Part shown: one piece after another, positions 52,241 through 64,000 of the stretch
Position numbering within the stretch: position 1 is the first letter of the stretch
How the letters are laid out: each line of letters opens with the position of its first letter
Assembly (NCBI GenBank): GCA_043228905.1
Contig: JBHGNT010000004.1
Span: forward strand, 24,552,001-24,616,000
DNA: 64,000 bases
From: Azolla caroliniana
Lineage: Eukaryota > Polypodiophyta
Direction of reading: 5' to 3'
Notes under the pieces: generated by a model
Told to the model about the DNA's origin: nothing
Database searches by the model: none
Seen by the model: the letters and a program-made list of their open reading frames with translations, nothing else
Program-made: the position numbers and the translations under genes

Positions 52241-55200
52241 ATGAGTATGAAGAGTATAACATGGAACGCGCAAGGACTCAAAAGTAGACTAGACCAGCAA
52301 AATAGATGGAAACTGAGAAGCGATCTTGAAGGATATTTACTAGGGAGTGGTGCTGACATCATCATGTTGCAGGAACACCACCTCGATAGCACACAGTTAA
52401 AGGAAGTCGGAGACCTTCTACCAGGATCATGGCGAACGATTTGGGAGCTAGTAATTGGGGAGGGTGGAAATCATGGTGGTATTTGCACTTTGATTCGGGA
52501 ACATCTAGCCCAATGCTTAATAAACCAAGAATCACTTATCCCTGGTAGGGCACATTTTTGCACGTTGGCCATCCAAGGGCAACGATGGAACTTCATGAAT
52601 GTTTATGCTCCAAATAGCAGAACAGAAAGAGCAACATTCTGGGACCGCATCCGCCTACAAGTAGTGGGTGCGGAAGAGTGGTGCATTGGAGGGGATTTTA
52701 ATATGATCGAATCCATTCACGATAGCTCCAACAACAACCCCATAGTTCTACAAGGAAGGGAACATAAACAATGGGAGAAGCTATGTGTCCACCTTAACCT
52801 GCGAGACATCTAGCATTCTGCCAACTTCCAACGAAAAAGGGATTCTCTCCTATTCTCCCGATCAGACGGGCGGAATAGGGACCCACCCTATCTCGCATTG
52901 ATTGCATTTATGTGGGGGAGGCTCTAGAAGTGAAGGGAGGGTGGTGTCGCATAACTCCAGGCATGACTTTCTCTGACCATTACCCGGTAGCCGGTCATTT
53001 TCAATTGCACCGAAAATGGGGCCCATTCCAAACTCACATCCCACACACTATTTACACACTTATAGACGTGAAGGACCAACTATCCAACCAATGGTCATTA
53101 CCCATCAATGGCTCATCAGCATCAAACAAACTTTTAGCTAAATTAACAAGAGTTTCTACTCTCCAACATGAGATTGTCAAGACCAGAAGCAAGGATGCTC
53201 AGGAGAAGCAACAGAGGACAAAACGGGGATTAATAGCCTTATAACGACTCCAACAGAGATACTCGTCCTATATTTGGATCGCAGGATAGGTCACCACAGC
53301 CAAACAGGAACTTAGCATGGCGGAAAAGGAAATATATGACATGGAGTTTCATGGAAGCATGGCGCGATGGATTCGAGTAGGGGACAAAACCACAAATGAA
53401 TTCTTCTGCTCCAAAGGCCCGAGGCACACTAGAACTGTGATGCGCAGCCTCAATCGAGAGGATGGAATGACCACTAAGAATGGCGACGAAATGAGGAATA
53501 TTGCCACAAGGTATTATAGCCGCCTACTTACCGAAGACATTATAGCTACAGGGGAAGACATAAGAGATGATATTATCCTCCAAAGCATACCCGAGAAAGT
53601 CACGCCGGAAATGAATACTTGGCTCGTGCATCCCCTATCAATCATCGAGATATGGGAGGCCCTCACTAATTTAGATGTCGATAGCTGCCCCGGAATTGAT
53701 AGTCTCACCCCCGCACTTTTTCACATGCCTTTGGGGCACTATTAAAGAAGACCTCCTCCAGGCATATGAGGAGATCATCACCTCTGGAAGCATGCCGGAG
53801 GAATTTGGACAGGGGATGATACATTGCATTCCTAAAAGTGGCGGGAATGCCAACGACATTAGCAAGTGGCGGCCCATTACTCTTCTCAATACTATCTATA
53901 AGTTGCTCGCAAAAATCATGGCACGTCGTTTAACTCCACTTCTCCCTCAACTCATTCATCTATCGCAAACAGGTTTCATTAGAAATCAGAGTATCCTAGA
54001 CAACATCTTCTCATTCTGGGAAGCAGTAGCCCTTGCCAAGCGTACCAACAACAAGGTAGCGGTGGTGCTACTAGACTTTGAGAAAGCATATGACAGGGTA
54101 TGCTGGAACTTTCTAGAAAGTGTGATGAGGAAACTTGGCTTTCAAGAGACATGGATCAAAGGCATTACAGGATTTTATAGGAATGGTAGCAGTTGCGTTT
54201 CGCTGGCAGGTGAAAAGGGGCCCTTTTCCGAATATCCCGACCTGTACGGCAGGGATGCCCACTAGCTCCATCCTTATTTCTATTATACGCCGAAGCACTC
54301 CCTTGCTTTCTCAACTCACGGCATCTCAACCTACGTGGTCTTCCCGTACCTCATTCTCACCAAAGCATCCTGGATATAGAATTTGCGGATGACACAGCAA
54401 TCTACCTGCAAGGGGACTTGGAAAACCTCCAAAAGCTAGAAAGTGGGCTAGCTGTATTTTGCAAGAGATCCAACGCCATGATCAATTGGCACAAATCCTA
54501 CGCAATATAGCTCTCTTAGGAAACACATCCGGCGTGGCACCCCCACCCCGCTTTCAAATGGATCAATCAAGGAGCGAGCACCAAATATTTGGGTTTCCAA
54601 ATTGGTTTCAACATACCGTCAGAGACTATGATTGCACCTGTTATCCATTTCATTCGACAAAAGTTGATACATTGGAGCTCGAAAAAATTGTCGCTAGTGG
54701 GTCGCATCATAGTGGCAAATCAGGTACTACTCGCAACAGCATGGTACAGTCTCTCATGTTGGACAATCTCCAAGTATTCATCAGATTCAACGACTAGTCC
54801 GCAACTACATTTGGTCTGGTAAGGAAGACCAGGTAGCTCGCGCCAAGGTGGCGTGGCCTATACTCATAGCGCCTAAGTCGAGAGGGGGATTGGGTCTTAT
54901 TGATCCCCTTTCACAATCAAAAGCCTTACTTGCTAAATTTGTGGTGCAAGGACTCCAACCAAGAAATGATTGTTGGAAAATGCTACTGAGGTTACGTTTC
55001 GCTTACTTTAGGCCACGAAAAGGGGTCAATTGGGCCCCCCAAACGGGATGGATTCTAAACATGGATCTCAAACCTAGTTTCTCCCGCCAATTGGAGGATA
55101 GATTCAGTGCATCCATGTGGAAGGCATGGTGTGACATTCGTCGAGGGCTCAAGTGTGATCAACCAAGATCCGAACCTGCCTGGCTCAGTCAACGTATCCT

Positions 55201-56530
55201 ATGGAACCCATGTCTCAAGGATGAATCTAATCAACTACTAGGATCACGTAAGGGGTTGTCATGGGGATACATTGCAGAAGGTCCAGGAAAAAGTATAGAA
55301 TGTTAGCAACGGTTTTATGTCAATGCCACTACAAGATCAGGCGAACAGACTCCATGGAATCAGGGGCGGATGGACTATGAGAACGGAAATCATTAACGCT
55401 CTACTAATTAGGGAATCTGCTACTCAAAGGATGACAATGGAGAAATGGATAGGCCACGAGGAGGAGGGATCTCTAATCCCGAGAGGTAGGGGACCACCAG
55501 ACAGACTCAAAGGCTCTGAATTGCGAGACACTGAGACACCAACACAGAATAACGCAATTCGAGTACTCGTGTATACTGGTCATAAATGGATTGTAGATCC
55601 TGATCCAATCAAAGTACAACCCGATTGGCATATATGTACTCATGAAAACACATGGCTATGTAAGGTCAGTTGGGACCCTTATGGACATGGTGTGATCCCT
55701 ACGCAGGGCAAGGAAGCAAACCCATCCCTTTCTTCCAATTCACAACTAGATTGGGTCGCCACATTCTAGCTGCTCAAGCGGCCCAAGAACCGGCTGCTGC
55801 GAAGGTCTGGCACACATTTCAAGTTCCTTCCACAATAATCACCAAGTTTTGGCAGAAAATCTGGAAACAACAACACGCGATGCATATTACCACGTTCCAA
55901 TGGCTATTAATACACAAGTCCCTACCGGTGGGAGCATGGCAACGTGGGAACCTTAGCTCTCCTAATTGTGTGGAGTGCCCACATGCAGTAGAATCCATAT
56001 GACACTCTCTGTAGGACTGCCCAACGTTCCATCGAATATGGCAGGGGGTTGGCCACTTGTTGTAATTATGCCAGGTGCAAGGCTCAATCAAGTGGGGAAA
56101 TATATGTTGGCTATCATGGCAAGCTGCAATTGGCAGATATGAGCATCAGGAGGAGGGGATGACTTTGGTGATAAAAGCACAAGTGGTCCTTTTCTCCTCA
56201 AGCGGCAATGTCCACTCCAGCCCTCTTAATGACAAATCTCAAGAGGTGTTGGAATTGGTCAGCCCAATAACCCTTTGGATTCTATGGAAACAACGATGTA
56301 GGCGAGTCTTCTCCAACCAAACCGCACATCCAACAAGGTTACTACGAGAGATATGGAGTGAAATTGTAGCCACTCTGAAGAGCCAATATGATGGCCTTAA
56401 GGGCAGCTATGAGGGAGTTGAAAGACAACGAATAGCCTTCATCCAACACTGGTCATCCTCTCCCTTTCTTGAGTTGGGAAGCATCCACATAAGATGGAAC
56501 TATCACGTCCCTTCAGGGATTTATACATAA
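52241..56530 (+). pseudogene. Plant L1-type LINE ORF2 relic
   Basis: From ATG 52241: endonuclease (ITWNAQGL, IIMLQEHHLD, FMNVYAPNS, CIGGDFNMIE) to 52813, then frame changes through 52912-53244 and 53317-53745. RT at 53675-54265 (WRPITLLNTIYKLLAKIMA, QTGFIRNQSILDNIF, VVLLDFEKAYDRVCWNFLE) and the catalytic FADDTAIYLQG near 54390. 54848-55306 is PKSRGGLGLIDP. A zf-RVT-like region at 55670-56002 (FQWLLIHKSLPVGAWQRGNL, CVECPH) and a tail to 56530 follow. At least five frameshifts or stops. A-rich tail at 56580-56598. The 5' boundary with gypsy 4 lies between about 52090 and 52240. Confidence 0.9.
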
Positions 56531-56598
56531 TCGTCTCATTTGTAAAACTTTATAACTAATGGAAGGAGTTTTTTTTTGGAAAAAAAAAACAAACAAAT

Positions 56599-57445
56599 TA
56601 TGTATATCATAAACTAATTGATAGCCATAGGTATGTGTGAATTTTAGAAAATGCTAGTAAAGAATGCAGAATCGCAAGATCCAATAGGTGGTGGCAAAGT
56701 GTAGTACAACTAGGGTGGCAATCTCATATTCCTTTCAAATCTTATGTTGTGCTTGTTTTGCAAGTTTCAGAGGAACATACTTGACATTGATTTATCAATT
56801 GTACAATAACAAGGGTTATTTGGAAATTTATGTCTACAATGTGACCCTCTACAAGTAGAGGGTCAAAATCCTCATATCAATGGGTGTATGTTCATGGTAG
56901 GTACAAGAATTCCTTCTCCGCAGTTTGAGATATCTTTTTAGTATCTAAAATATTGGAGATTATGACATGGTTGGTGTATGTGGAATGGTTTTGTTTTTTT
57001 ATCCTCAAATATAGGCTTCAAAGACACGTTTGACAATAAGAAGGCATATTGATATCGCAGTTCTCCTTATTTGAGACTTCAAGGAGATTGATAGGATGAT
57101 TTAGGTATTTGTTTATTGGCAGTGCATCATGTCCATCGTTTGCAATGGCCTTTGCCTCATGGGTCTATATGGTCTATAGTACGTAAAATTGGTGTTCGTC
57201 TAGCATAACATTCGTTTTCCTACGTTGGAAAACGAATGTGAATGTTTTCTTTGTTTTTCCCATTTTTTAGGCTTATTTACCTCATAATAAATAGTTAATC
57301 CAAAAGTATGGTATTTATCATTCTTTGAGGGTGTTTTTCTTACGCGAATGCACGTATGGTACGTATGGTTCATACTATGATATGGTTCATAATGATGTAT
57401 CTAGAGACGAGGGATAGCAAGTACTCAATGGGTTAAGCACCTACT
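56599..57445. other. Non-coding, with a probable LINE tail relic
   Basis: No intact gene. About 56640-57100 in plus orientation gives a faint, heavily broken LINE C-terminal signature (IPFKSYVVLVLQVSEE, then a C-x-x-x-x-VIWKF-like stretch). The remainder up to 57445 is AT-rich and unassigned. Confidence 0.35.
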
Positions 57446-57850
57446 TCAAATAGGATGATAGGATAGGGTGCAATTAATAAAAGTGTATGCTTTACCATAT
57501 ATATATATATAGATATATATATATATATATATATAAGAGAGAGAGAGAGAGATTAGAATATTATAGAATAGATATTTTATCATCCATGATAATGCCAATT
57601 TTGACGTATGGGACCCAATCAACATATCATCTTGTATGTGACTTCTTCCTAAGAAAGGGATTACTAGTATGTAGTAAAAACTCTCGATGTGAAAATAATG
57701 CATAAACATGTGTTTACCCTTCTTGGTAGAAAGCTAAGTATGATGCTATGGAGTCTTATGTATGTGTGAAATAACAAACCAAACTTGACCTACGTAGTTG
57801 GGTTGATAGCAAATCTGACATTAGTTTTGGACAAGAGCTATTGGCAATCC
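57446..57850 (-). pseudogene. LINE 3' end relic with (AT)n(GA)n tail
   Basis: 57560-57720 is similar to 2827-3000: TATTTTATC(A/G)TCCAT, AATTTTGAC(G/C)TATGGGAC and CTTCCTAAGAA. As at 2797 and 9641, the 3' end abuts a microsatellite, here (AT)n then (GA)n at about 57497-57552. Coding traces beyond 57700 are too degraded to read. Minus orientation inferred from the 3' UTR match. Confidence 0.65.
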
Positions 57851-60061
57851 AATAGGCCTTTCCCACGTTATTTAGGGATATACTCAAAATCAATATCAAG
57901 GTACGAAAGTGACTAATTTTGGTTGGATACTTTGATTCCCACTAGATTTGCGATCTTGAGGACTAGTCTAACTCCAAAAAAAATGTTTTTTTCACAACTA
58001 TCAATGGTATCTTCCTAAATAGGCAGGAAGGAGTTGAGTGTCTTGATTCCTCAATGGAAGTGGACATGAATTACGGATGTGGCTAGCTATGCAAGATATA
58101 AGGAGGCATGACTAAAGAAGCTCCTAGCTAAAATCATAATGCCAATTGCGGAGGCCATCGAAATAATGGCTAAAGTTGCATTACTATCACAAAAGAACAT
58201 GGTGTTCCCTCAACTTATTGACTTCATAGAAGAGGTAACAAAGAGAAAGTGTGACAAATTATGATATAGCAAAGATAAGAGTAAAAAATTGATTCTCCCT
58301 ATAACAAGAAGGTTCCATTATACAATTTATAGGATTACAAAATGTGGGGTTCATACCAAACAAATGAAATGAAAAACATATTCATTTGTGAATGGTGTTG
58401 GCATCCTCAAATAATAACATTGCAAATAATAGTCCACAAATGGGGTGAGATTTGAACCCATCACAAAATTTAGAGGAAAAAGCTATGGAGGAATAGGTCT
58501 GATGATAAAGGTGATCTCACACCTCCAATTTCAGTGTTGTGTTTGGAAGCTGAAGACATACATTAGAGTGTTTTTATTTTGGATAGGATGCAAGGCAAAA
58601 AGTTAAAGATGTGGAGCCATGAAAAAAGTGGGTAATTTTGCATAAGGTGTGAAAATGGTGTGTGATTTTGACATGTAAGAAAATATGTGTGTGCATTATA
58701 ATTTATGATAGAGCAAGAAAATAAGAGTGAGGTTTTAGGATGTGTTTGCATTGAATGCGGTAAAGTTCAATTCTCACAAGAAAGAGATCTCCTTAGCGTA
58801 GCAGGTTTCAATTGTATCAACTTGTTGCACACAATACTTCAATTTCGAAACTCCATTTAAAGCATGAGGCATTGCTATTTTGATATCTTGTTTTACTCAA
58901 AGTGGGTGCAAGAGTAGATAAAAGGGGAGAGAGAGTAAAGAGAACAAGTTAAAAGGTAAAAAGGTAAAGGGGAGGGAGGGAGGTTCATAGTTCTCTCTTT
59001 TAGATGAAATGTGATAATATTATGTTCAATCCTCATGTTGTCAAGCTATCCAAACTTTATGAATCATCCAAGTGTTCTTGAAATTAATGAATCGTATGGT
59101 GTTTTATGCTATTGAAACATAAAAAATTGCCGGGTTCCTTATTTCAATTTAAAGAGAAGTAGATAGAGTGGGTGGTGGAAAAGCCTCTTTTCTTCATGGA
59201 TAAAGCAACCTACCATAATACCATTTAATGCTTGAAAAGACAATCTGGAAAAGACAAAGAAACTACATATTTATGACTTGGGTATACATAGACATTCCAA
59301 GTTCCAACTATAAAGAGAAATAATAGAAGAAAGAACTCATATATCTTTGGCAAAGACAAAGAACTACATATAGCCTTTGTGATCCTTGCTGTTATGATTT
59401 GACATGTTGCCTCTACATTGTGCACACATATTACCTTTGACATGTTGCCTCTACATTGCGTATATTGCATGCAGCATACATATTGTTACCTTTTTTATTT
59501 CACTAACCCCTATGGACACGGACAAAGTATCAATTGTGTGGTTCATCAACAACACTTTAAACTATTTACCTAGTGGAGGACTTGCTGGGTAAGTCCATCG
59601 CCCCTTTTAGAAAAGGGATTACCAAAGACACCCAAGACACATTCACATTCAAAGTAAGATATTCATTTATTTTGTGCTTTTGTGTGCAAACCATCTTGTG
59701 TATGCTTTCATGATATTTTCATGGGGTTTTTTCACCACAATTTTGCAATGTCTTAACAAATGTGAATTACCCTGCATCCAAAAGTACACGCAAGTGATGG
59801 TTGTCCATAGCTTCCCAGAATCGACTTGTTTGTGTCAAGGTTCCACTAGGGAAACACATGAGAATAGAGTTTTTACATAGAGCTTGATAAAGCTGTGAGT
59901 TTAGTTGTGTGTGTAGCTTCATCCAAGACGTTAGTCGGGCGTTGCTTTGATGAAGGCACAAAGTGAATAGCTTCGTTGAAGATAAGGGTAAAAAGCATAG
60001 ATTTGTCAAAGGCAAGAATTCCATGAATATTCTATACAACAGCAATTTTCTAATGTTTGCA
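57851..60061. other. Non-coding AT-rich DNA
   Basis: No credible coding sequence or RNA gene was seen. A 38-bp direct repeat (GACATGTTGCCTCTACATTG) occurs at about 59400 and 59438. A purine-rich stretch lies at 58918-58985. This is the downstream intergenic side of the BAHD gene. Confidence 0.6.
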
Positions 60062-60122
60062 AATTAGGGTGGTCATGGATGACATTTTGAAATGAATCAA
60101 ATCCTTAGAAGCAATGAAAAAA

Positions 60123-60128
60123 TTTATT
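60123..60128 (-). terminator. Candidate polyadenylation signal of the BAHD gene
   Basis: AATAAA on the minus strand (TTTATT on plus), about 245 bp downstream of the stop codon. Plant poly(A) signals are loose, so this is a candidate only. Confidence 0.35.
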
Positions 60129-60372
60129 GAATACCACGGTAAACAACCCATACAAGATTAGATAAATATTGGTAGATAGATCCAAATGAATGAATCAACT
60201 GTTTTCATTCATTCATTTTGATTGGTAACCTAACATTTTACACCAAAACATTCATCGATTAGAAAGCTAAAAATTCAAAGATCGAAAATCACAAGGACTC
60301 TTTCAGAATCACAAGGATCGGCAATCTGGCCACTCATTCGGATTGTATCGGATTAGATTCATGAGGGCATGC

Positions 60373-61789
60373 TCAATCCATCTCCGGCTTCAAAATCTCC
60401 TCGAACTTTTGCATCGCCTCGGGGGAGAGGCCCAAGAGCACATTGATGCTCTTCCTGCTTTTGCCGTGGGAGAGGAAGAGGACGACCTCCTTCTCGGGGA
60501 GGGTGACGGGGCCGCTGTGGATGGGCTCGCCCCACCCGAAGTCCGAAGTGTGGAAGGAGAGCCTGGACCAAGTGGTGATGATGAGGCTGGCAGCAAGGGA
60601 TGGGCGGGCACGGGTCACCTCGAAGAAGTCGATGGCCGAGCGCATGTAATCATCAGTCACGAGGCCAATGGCATCCTGGACATGTCGTACCGCATTCGAG
60701 AGCGGCTTCTCTCTCAGCTGCCCAGCTTCGGCAAGCGCGAACGTGAGTACGATGCCATTGCCCATGTAGCCACGGGGGAGGGGGGGCACAAACTTGGCAC
60801 GGCCGTCGACCGCGAAGAGGAGTTTCGTCTTCTGCTCCTCCTTCATGTCCATGGCCTCACTGCGTGCCTTCCATACCAGGCCCGAAAGGGCCTCGAAGGT
60901 GGAACACTGCCTGGGGAGCGTGCCATCGGCCATGGCCTTCTTCTTGAGCCGCTCCAGGCTTTCGGGTGAGAAGCAGAAGGAGCGGTGGACCATGTTGTGG
61001 GCATCCAGGGATAGGTCCTGCAGAGCCGAGAGGTCCTCGATCTCTTGGAATTCGGTGTGCGGGTGGTTGATCTGGGGCGGGACTCGGGCGGCGAGGATCG
61101 ATCTGTCGAGGCTCGGAGGGTTGGAGAGGGGCAACCCGCGGGCGGTTTCTGCCCACGAGTTCACGAATTCCATGGCAGCGATGCCGTCCAACATGCAATG
61201 GCTCATCCCCAGACCTAAAACGAACCCTCCGCATTCGAAAGTGGTCACCTACACAGACCCAGAGATTATTAATTTACATAGCATAGCATAGCAGAGGAAG
61301 GAAGGAAGGGAGGGAGGGGGAAGTTACTTGGACGACCACCGGGGGTATGTCCAGGATGGTCTTGACGTCCGGGACCTCGTAGACCAGCTTGCCGAGCCTG
61401 GCAGGTTCGGGCTTGGTTAGGTCGCCCAGGTCAGAGACGGAGCCGGTAGCCTCGGCCTCCACGAAGACCACGCCTTGGCCGTAGCAATGCACGTTGAGCT
61501 TCCCTTCGGCGCTGATGCCGAGCCTGCCGGCGAGCGGGTAGTAGTAGTTGAGGACCTTGGCCAGCGACTCCCTCAGCACCAGGCTCGGAGGATCCTTGGT
61601 CGCCTCTGCAGACCCCGGGGCCGGCGCCTCGAACATGTAGACTGTTTTCACAGTCACAGCGATGTTCTGGTCCAGGTTGCTGAGGAAATAGACGAGATTC
61701 TCTGTGGGCTCAGAGGGCGTCACGAGGCTGGGCTCATGGAGCTTCACAGTGAGGAGGTCCGCAGGCAGGGGGGCAGCTTCGGCACCCAT
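60373..61789 (-). CDS. BAHD acyltransferase, omega-hydroxyacid/fatty-alcohol feruloyl transferase-like
   Basis: Two exons, 61789-61328 and 61248-60373, joined across a 79-bp GT-AG phase-0 intron (61327-61249), giving 445 residues, normal for BAHD. The splice reads [12 protein letters not shown]. The N-terminus has [20 protein letters not shown] and [12 protein letters not shown], typical of suberin/cutin-type feruloyl transferases (ASFT/HHT, DCF relatives). Exon 2 has the catalytic HxxxD motif (HCMLDG) and the structural DFGWG. Family knowledge: BAHD enzymes move acyl groups from CoA thioesters to alcohols or amines in the cytosol; this subgroup commonly links feruloyl-CoA to omega-hydroxy fatty acids. 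The exact substrate is inferred. The coding sequence is GC-rich against its AT-rich setting. Two broken paralogues lie at 19-23 kb. Confidence 0.93.
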
Positions 61790-62025
61790 AGCTAGCCCAA
61801 ATTAGTACCTACCCCCACACCTCCTAGGTCTGTTTTCTGCTAACCAGCCCTCGATCGATCAGTTTCTTCCTGGATTTCTGCGAAAATCGCTTCCTTCAGC
61901 AGCACCTCTACTGACTCTGCTACTCAAGCCCTTCCTCTACAGGGCTTCTCGCTAGAATGCTACTCAGACAAACCTCACAGTTCTCTGCTCTTCTCTGCTC
62001 TGCACTGCACTGCCTTTACATGCTT

Positions 62026-62034
62026 ATTATATAC
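62026..62034 (-). promoter_or_regulatory. Candidate TATA box of the BAHD gene
   Basis: Minus-strand GTATATAAT, about 240 bp upstream of the ATG, at the upstream end of a CT-rich stretch that could be the 5' UTR. Spacing and context are plausible; no other evidence. Confidence 0.4.
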
Positions 62035-62040
62035 ATGATT

Positions 62041-63636
62041 TGATGGAAGGGGATGAAGATGAAGACAGGGATTGGAGGGGTTCAGAAAAGCCTGCAGGCG
62101 CCCATGTGAAGGGCTACACTACAGTCCATTGATTGGATAAGACGGCCATTACTGCACCTTCTTTAATGCCGAAAGATCAGAGAGAGACAGAGAGACACAG
62201 AGCCAAGGAAGGAGTAATGGAAGCTCACCTAAAACACACTCAAAGTCTGGCATCGAACTCGGGACCTCCAAACCACATACCAACCCACCCCCCATCTCTC
62301 TTTCTACATATGTGTAAGGCTGTATATGTGTTGGATTCACACTTTGTGTGTGTGTGTGTGTGTACGCTCGCATTTTTCACCTTCTATTCGTGCACCGTCC
62401 GGTTTTGTCCCTGTCAACGAATCCGCAAACACCTCAATCCCAATATAAACAACACACATACACATACATCTTGATAGATAGCATTACGTTGATGAGCCAC
62501 AACAGTGGAATCTCGTTACCCCATTCAAGACCATATAACAAATCAAGGGGATATACGCACATAGATAGATTGGAGCCCCTTACCTTCCTTATCATTAGCC
62601 AACACCTTTGTATGTCGACGTACGCCCCCTTTTTCTTTGGGTCAGAACATATGCGAATGTGTGACAGGTTTCTCCGTTGAAGTGAGGGTCGGACTGACCA
62701 TGGCGTTAGCTCTCAAACTCAAGAGGATAATATAGCTCCTATGTAGTAGTATAGAGTTCGTCTTTTTTTCTACCAATGGAAAAACAACATGTCTGTGATT
62801 TCGTACTAATCTAGATGGGCCCCTCTTTTGTACCTGTAATTTTGAAGAGTTCTCTTTGAAACATGAATCAGTTGTTTATGCATCGACAATCAATTATATT
62901 GTGTGTCTTTGTTAGATCCTAAATACAATCAATCTTACACGGAGTGTTCTTATCATGGACCAATACTTGAGTGCCAACATTGGCTCACCTTCGTGTGGAT
63001 TGGAAGCTTCCCAATGAGGAGAATGTTACATTTAGGGCCAAAAGCAAATTGAGCAAAGCAATCTAGAAGTTCTTCGATTACTTGTGTTGAGGAGATGCTT
63101 TGCATTGTTTGGGAACCCTACCTCCAACAAAAGTATCAAAGAAATCCATATTTCTCAAGACATCTCCCTATTCATGGATGTCGCTCCCACATGGTTAGGT
63201 TTCACACAAATACGAGGATCATGTTAAGAATTATTCATCACGCTTTTGAGGAAACTCCAACAAAATAGGCTAAGTTGAGTGCCACAAATCAATTGCGTTG
63301 CTGCAAGTTGACAATTTGACATTTTTTACACTATTCGTCATAAAAATTCATAAGCTACTAAACATAATAGGTACTATGTTTAACTAAGAAGGTGAATTTT
63401 TTTTACCATAAAACATATGCTCCATTGGTATTAATAAAAAGCCCGGAGGCAGTATAGAAGGTGAATTGTGAACTATATGGTTCTTTTAAATGGTGGTTTC
63501 ACATTGATTGCAAAATAAAAGAAGCAGAAGTTTTAGCTTCGAATGAGGGCATTTATTGTGCAATAACAAATAAAATCAAGACAAGCCGATCTAAAAAATC
63601 TTCTAATTTCAATACAATCAACAATCTTGCTTTTTT
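62041..63636. other. Upstream non-coding region of the BAHD gene
   Basis: No gene seen. (TG)n at 62345-62362. A T-arm-like GAGTTCGATGCC occurs on the minus strand near 62250. Blocks in 63.0-63.4 kb resemble 27.4-27.8 kb, the region beyond the truncated BAHD pseudogene B. Confidence 0.5.
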
Positions 63637-64000
63637 TCATCTACCACTTTGGTTCTTTGTGAACACTATCTTTGTTTTCAGAAAGCCCATTACTCTCTTG
63701 TGCTTTAACACCTTTGTGAACTTTGTGTATCCAAAATAGCCCAAAGTTTTGATGAAACATGTCGTCAAATACAATATCAATATCTTCGCTTCACATTCAT
63801 GTGGATTAAGCCGAATTTTTGTGATTCTTTGTTTGTACAAGGTCTTATTTGGTTTAGAAGATAATTCTTCAGAAGTAACCAGAGTTTCAGTCGTAACTGT
63901 ATTGTCGCCAGAACCTAGAAGTTCTTTTAGACGACTCACATGAAAGACTGGATGAATTCCGACACCATCGGGAAGAGCGAGACGATAGGCTGATGACCCA
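63637..64000 (-). pseudogene. Gypsy integrase C-terminal fragment, running off the window
   Basis: Minus strand from 64000 reads SAYRLALPDGVGIHPVFHVS then RLKELLGSG, the post-integrase module typical of Ty3/gypsy Pol just before the C-terminus. It decays to AT-rich sequence by about 63790. The rest of the element lies beyond the right edge. Confidence 0.8.

Noticed and set aside
60343-60969. Plus-strand 208-codon ORF over the BAHD gene
   Set aside because: GC-rich antisense shadow of exon 2; the minus strand carries the HxxxD and DFGWG motifs.

Overview
The window is vascular-plant nuclear DNA, almost entirely transposable elements nested in one another, with one intact host-type gene. The evidence for a plant is the BAHD acyltransferase with a conserved intron, the Ty1/copia and chromodomain Ty3/gypsy elements, plant-type L1 LINEs and a hAT-like transposase relic. 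High repeat load, many microsatellites and deep nesting suit a large genome, possibly a fern, lycophyte or gymnosperm; the species cannot be fixed from the sequence.

Layout. 0-3.3 kb: a minus-strand LTR, a 102-bp minisatellite, a second LTR with primer-binding region, and a LINE 3' relic. 3.3-6.9 kb: a minus-strand chromodomain gypsy (gypsy 1), split by a solo LTR with a 5-bp target duplication. 6.9-8.4 kb: 3' LTR and last coding part of gypsy 2. 8.4-16.2 kb: a segment (LINE relic, GA microsatellite, hAT-like transposase) that recurs at 43.7-46.9 kb; here a nearly intact minus-strand LINE of about 4.6 kb sits inside the GA tract, and the second copy is its empty site. 16.2-17.1 kb: an unrecognised broken ORF. 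17.3-22.2 kb: a tandem 2.55-kb duplication carrying a LINE tail, microsatellites and a BAHD pseudogene. 22.2-23.1 kb: rest of the second BAHD pseudogene, cut by a solo LTR (4-bp target duplication) and then by copia 2 (23.1-27.3 kb, minus). 28.9-32.4 kb: a very young gag-only LTR element with near-identical 721-bp LTRs. 32.4-35.1 kb: a TRIM-like element and an inverted array of its LTRs. 35.1-43.3 kb: gypsy 3 (minus), split by a complete copia element (copia 1, 36909-42063, TSD CGTTT). 43.3-46.9 kb: second LINE/hAT segment. 47.1-52.1 kb: gypsy 4 (plus), related to the gag-only element and its likely helper type. 52.2-56.6 kb: a decayed plant L1 (plus). 56.6-60 kb: mostly non-coding. 60.37-61.79 kb: intact two-exon BAHD acyltransferase gene (minus), resembling omega-hydroxyacid/fatty-alcohol feruloyl transferases of suberin and cutin synthesis. 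63.6-64 kb: start of another gypsy fragment.

Most notable observations: (1) tRNA-like A-box/B-box modules, several resembling tRNA-Met, inside LTRs of several families; (2) a LINE whose ORF1 and ORF2 lie in one frame separated only by a UAG, with no early ORF2 AUG; (3) a conserved non-coding block before the polypurine tract shared by three gypsy families; (4) a young gag-only parasite element next to a possible helper family; (5) an exact filled/empty pair for a microsatellite-targeted LINE. All coordinates were read by eye; homology statements rest on motif recognition, not database searches.
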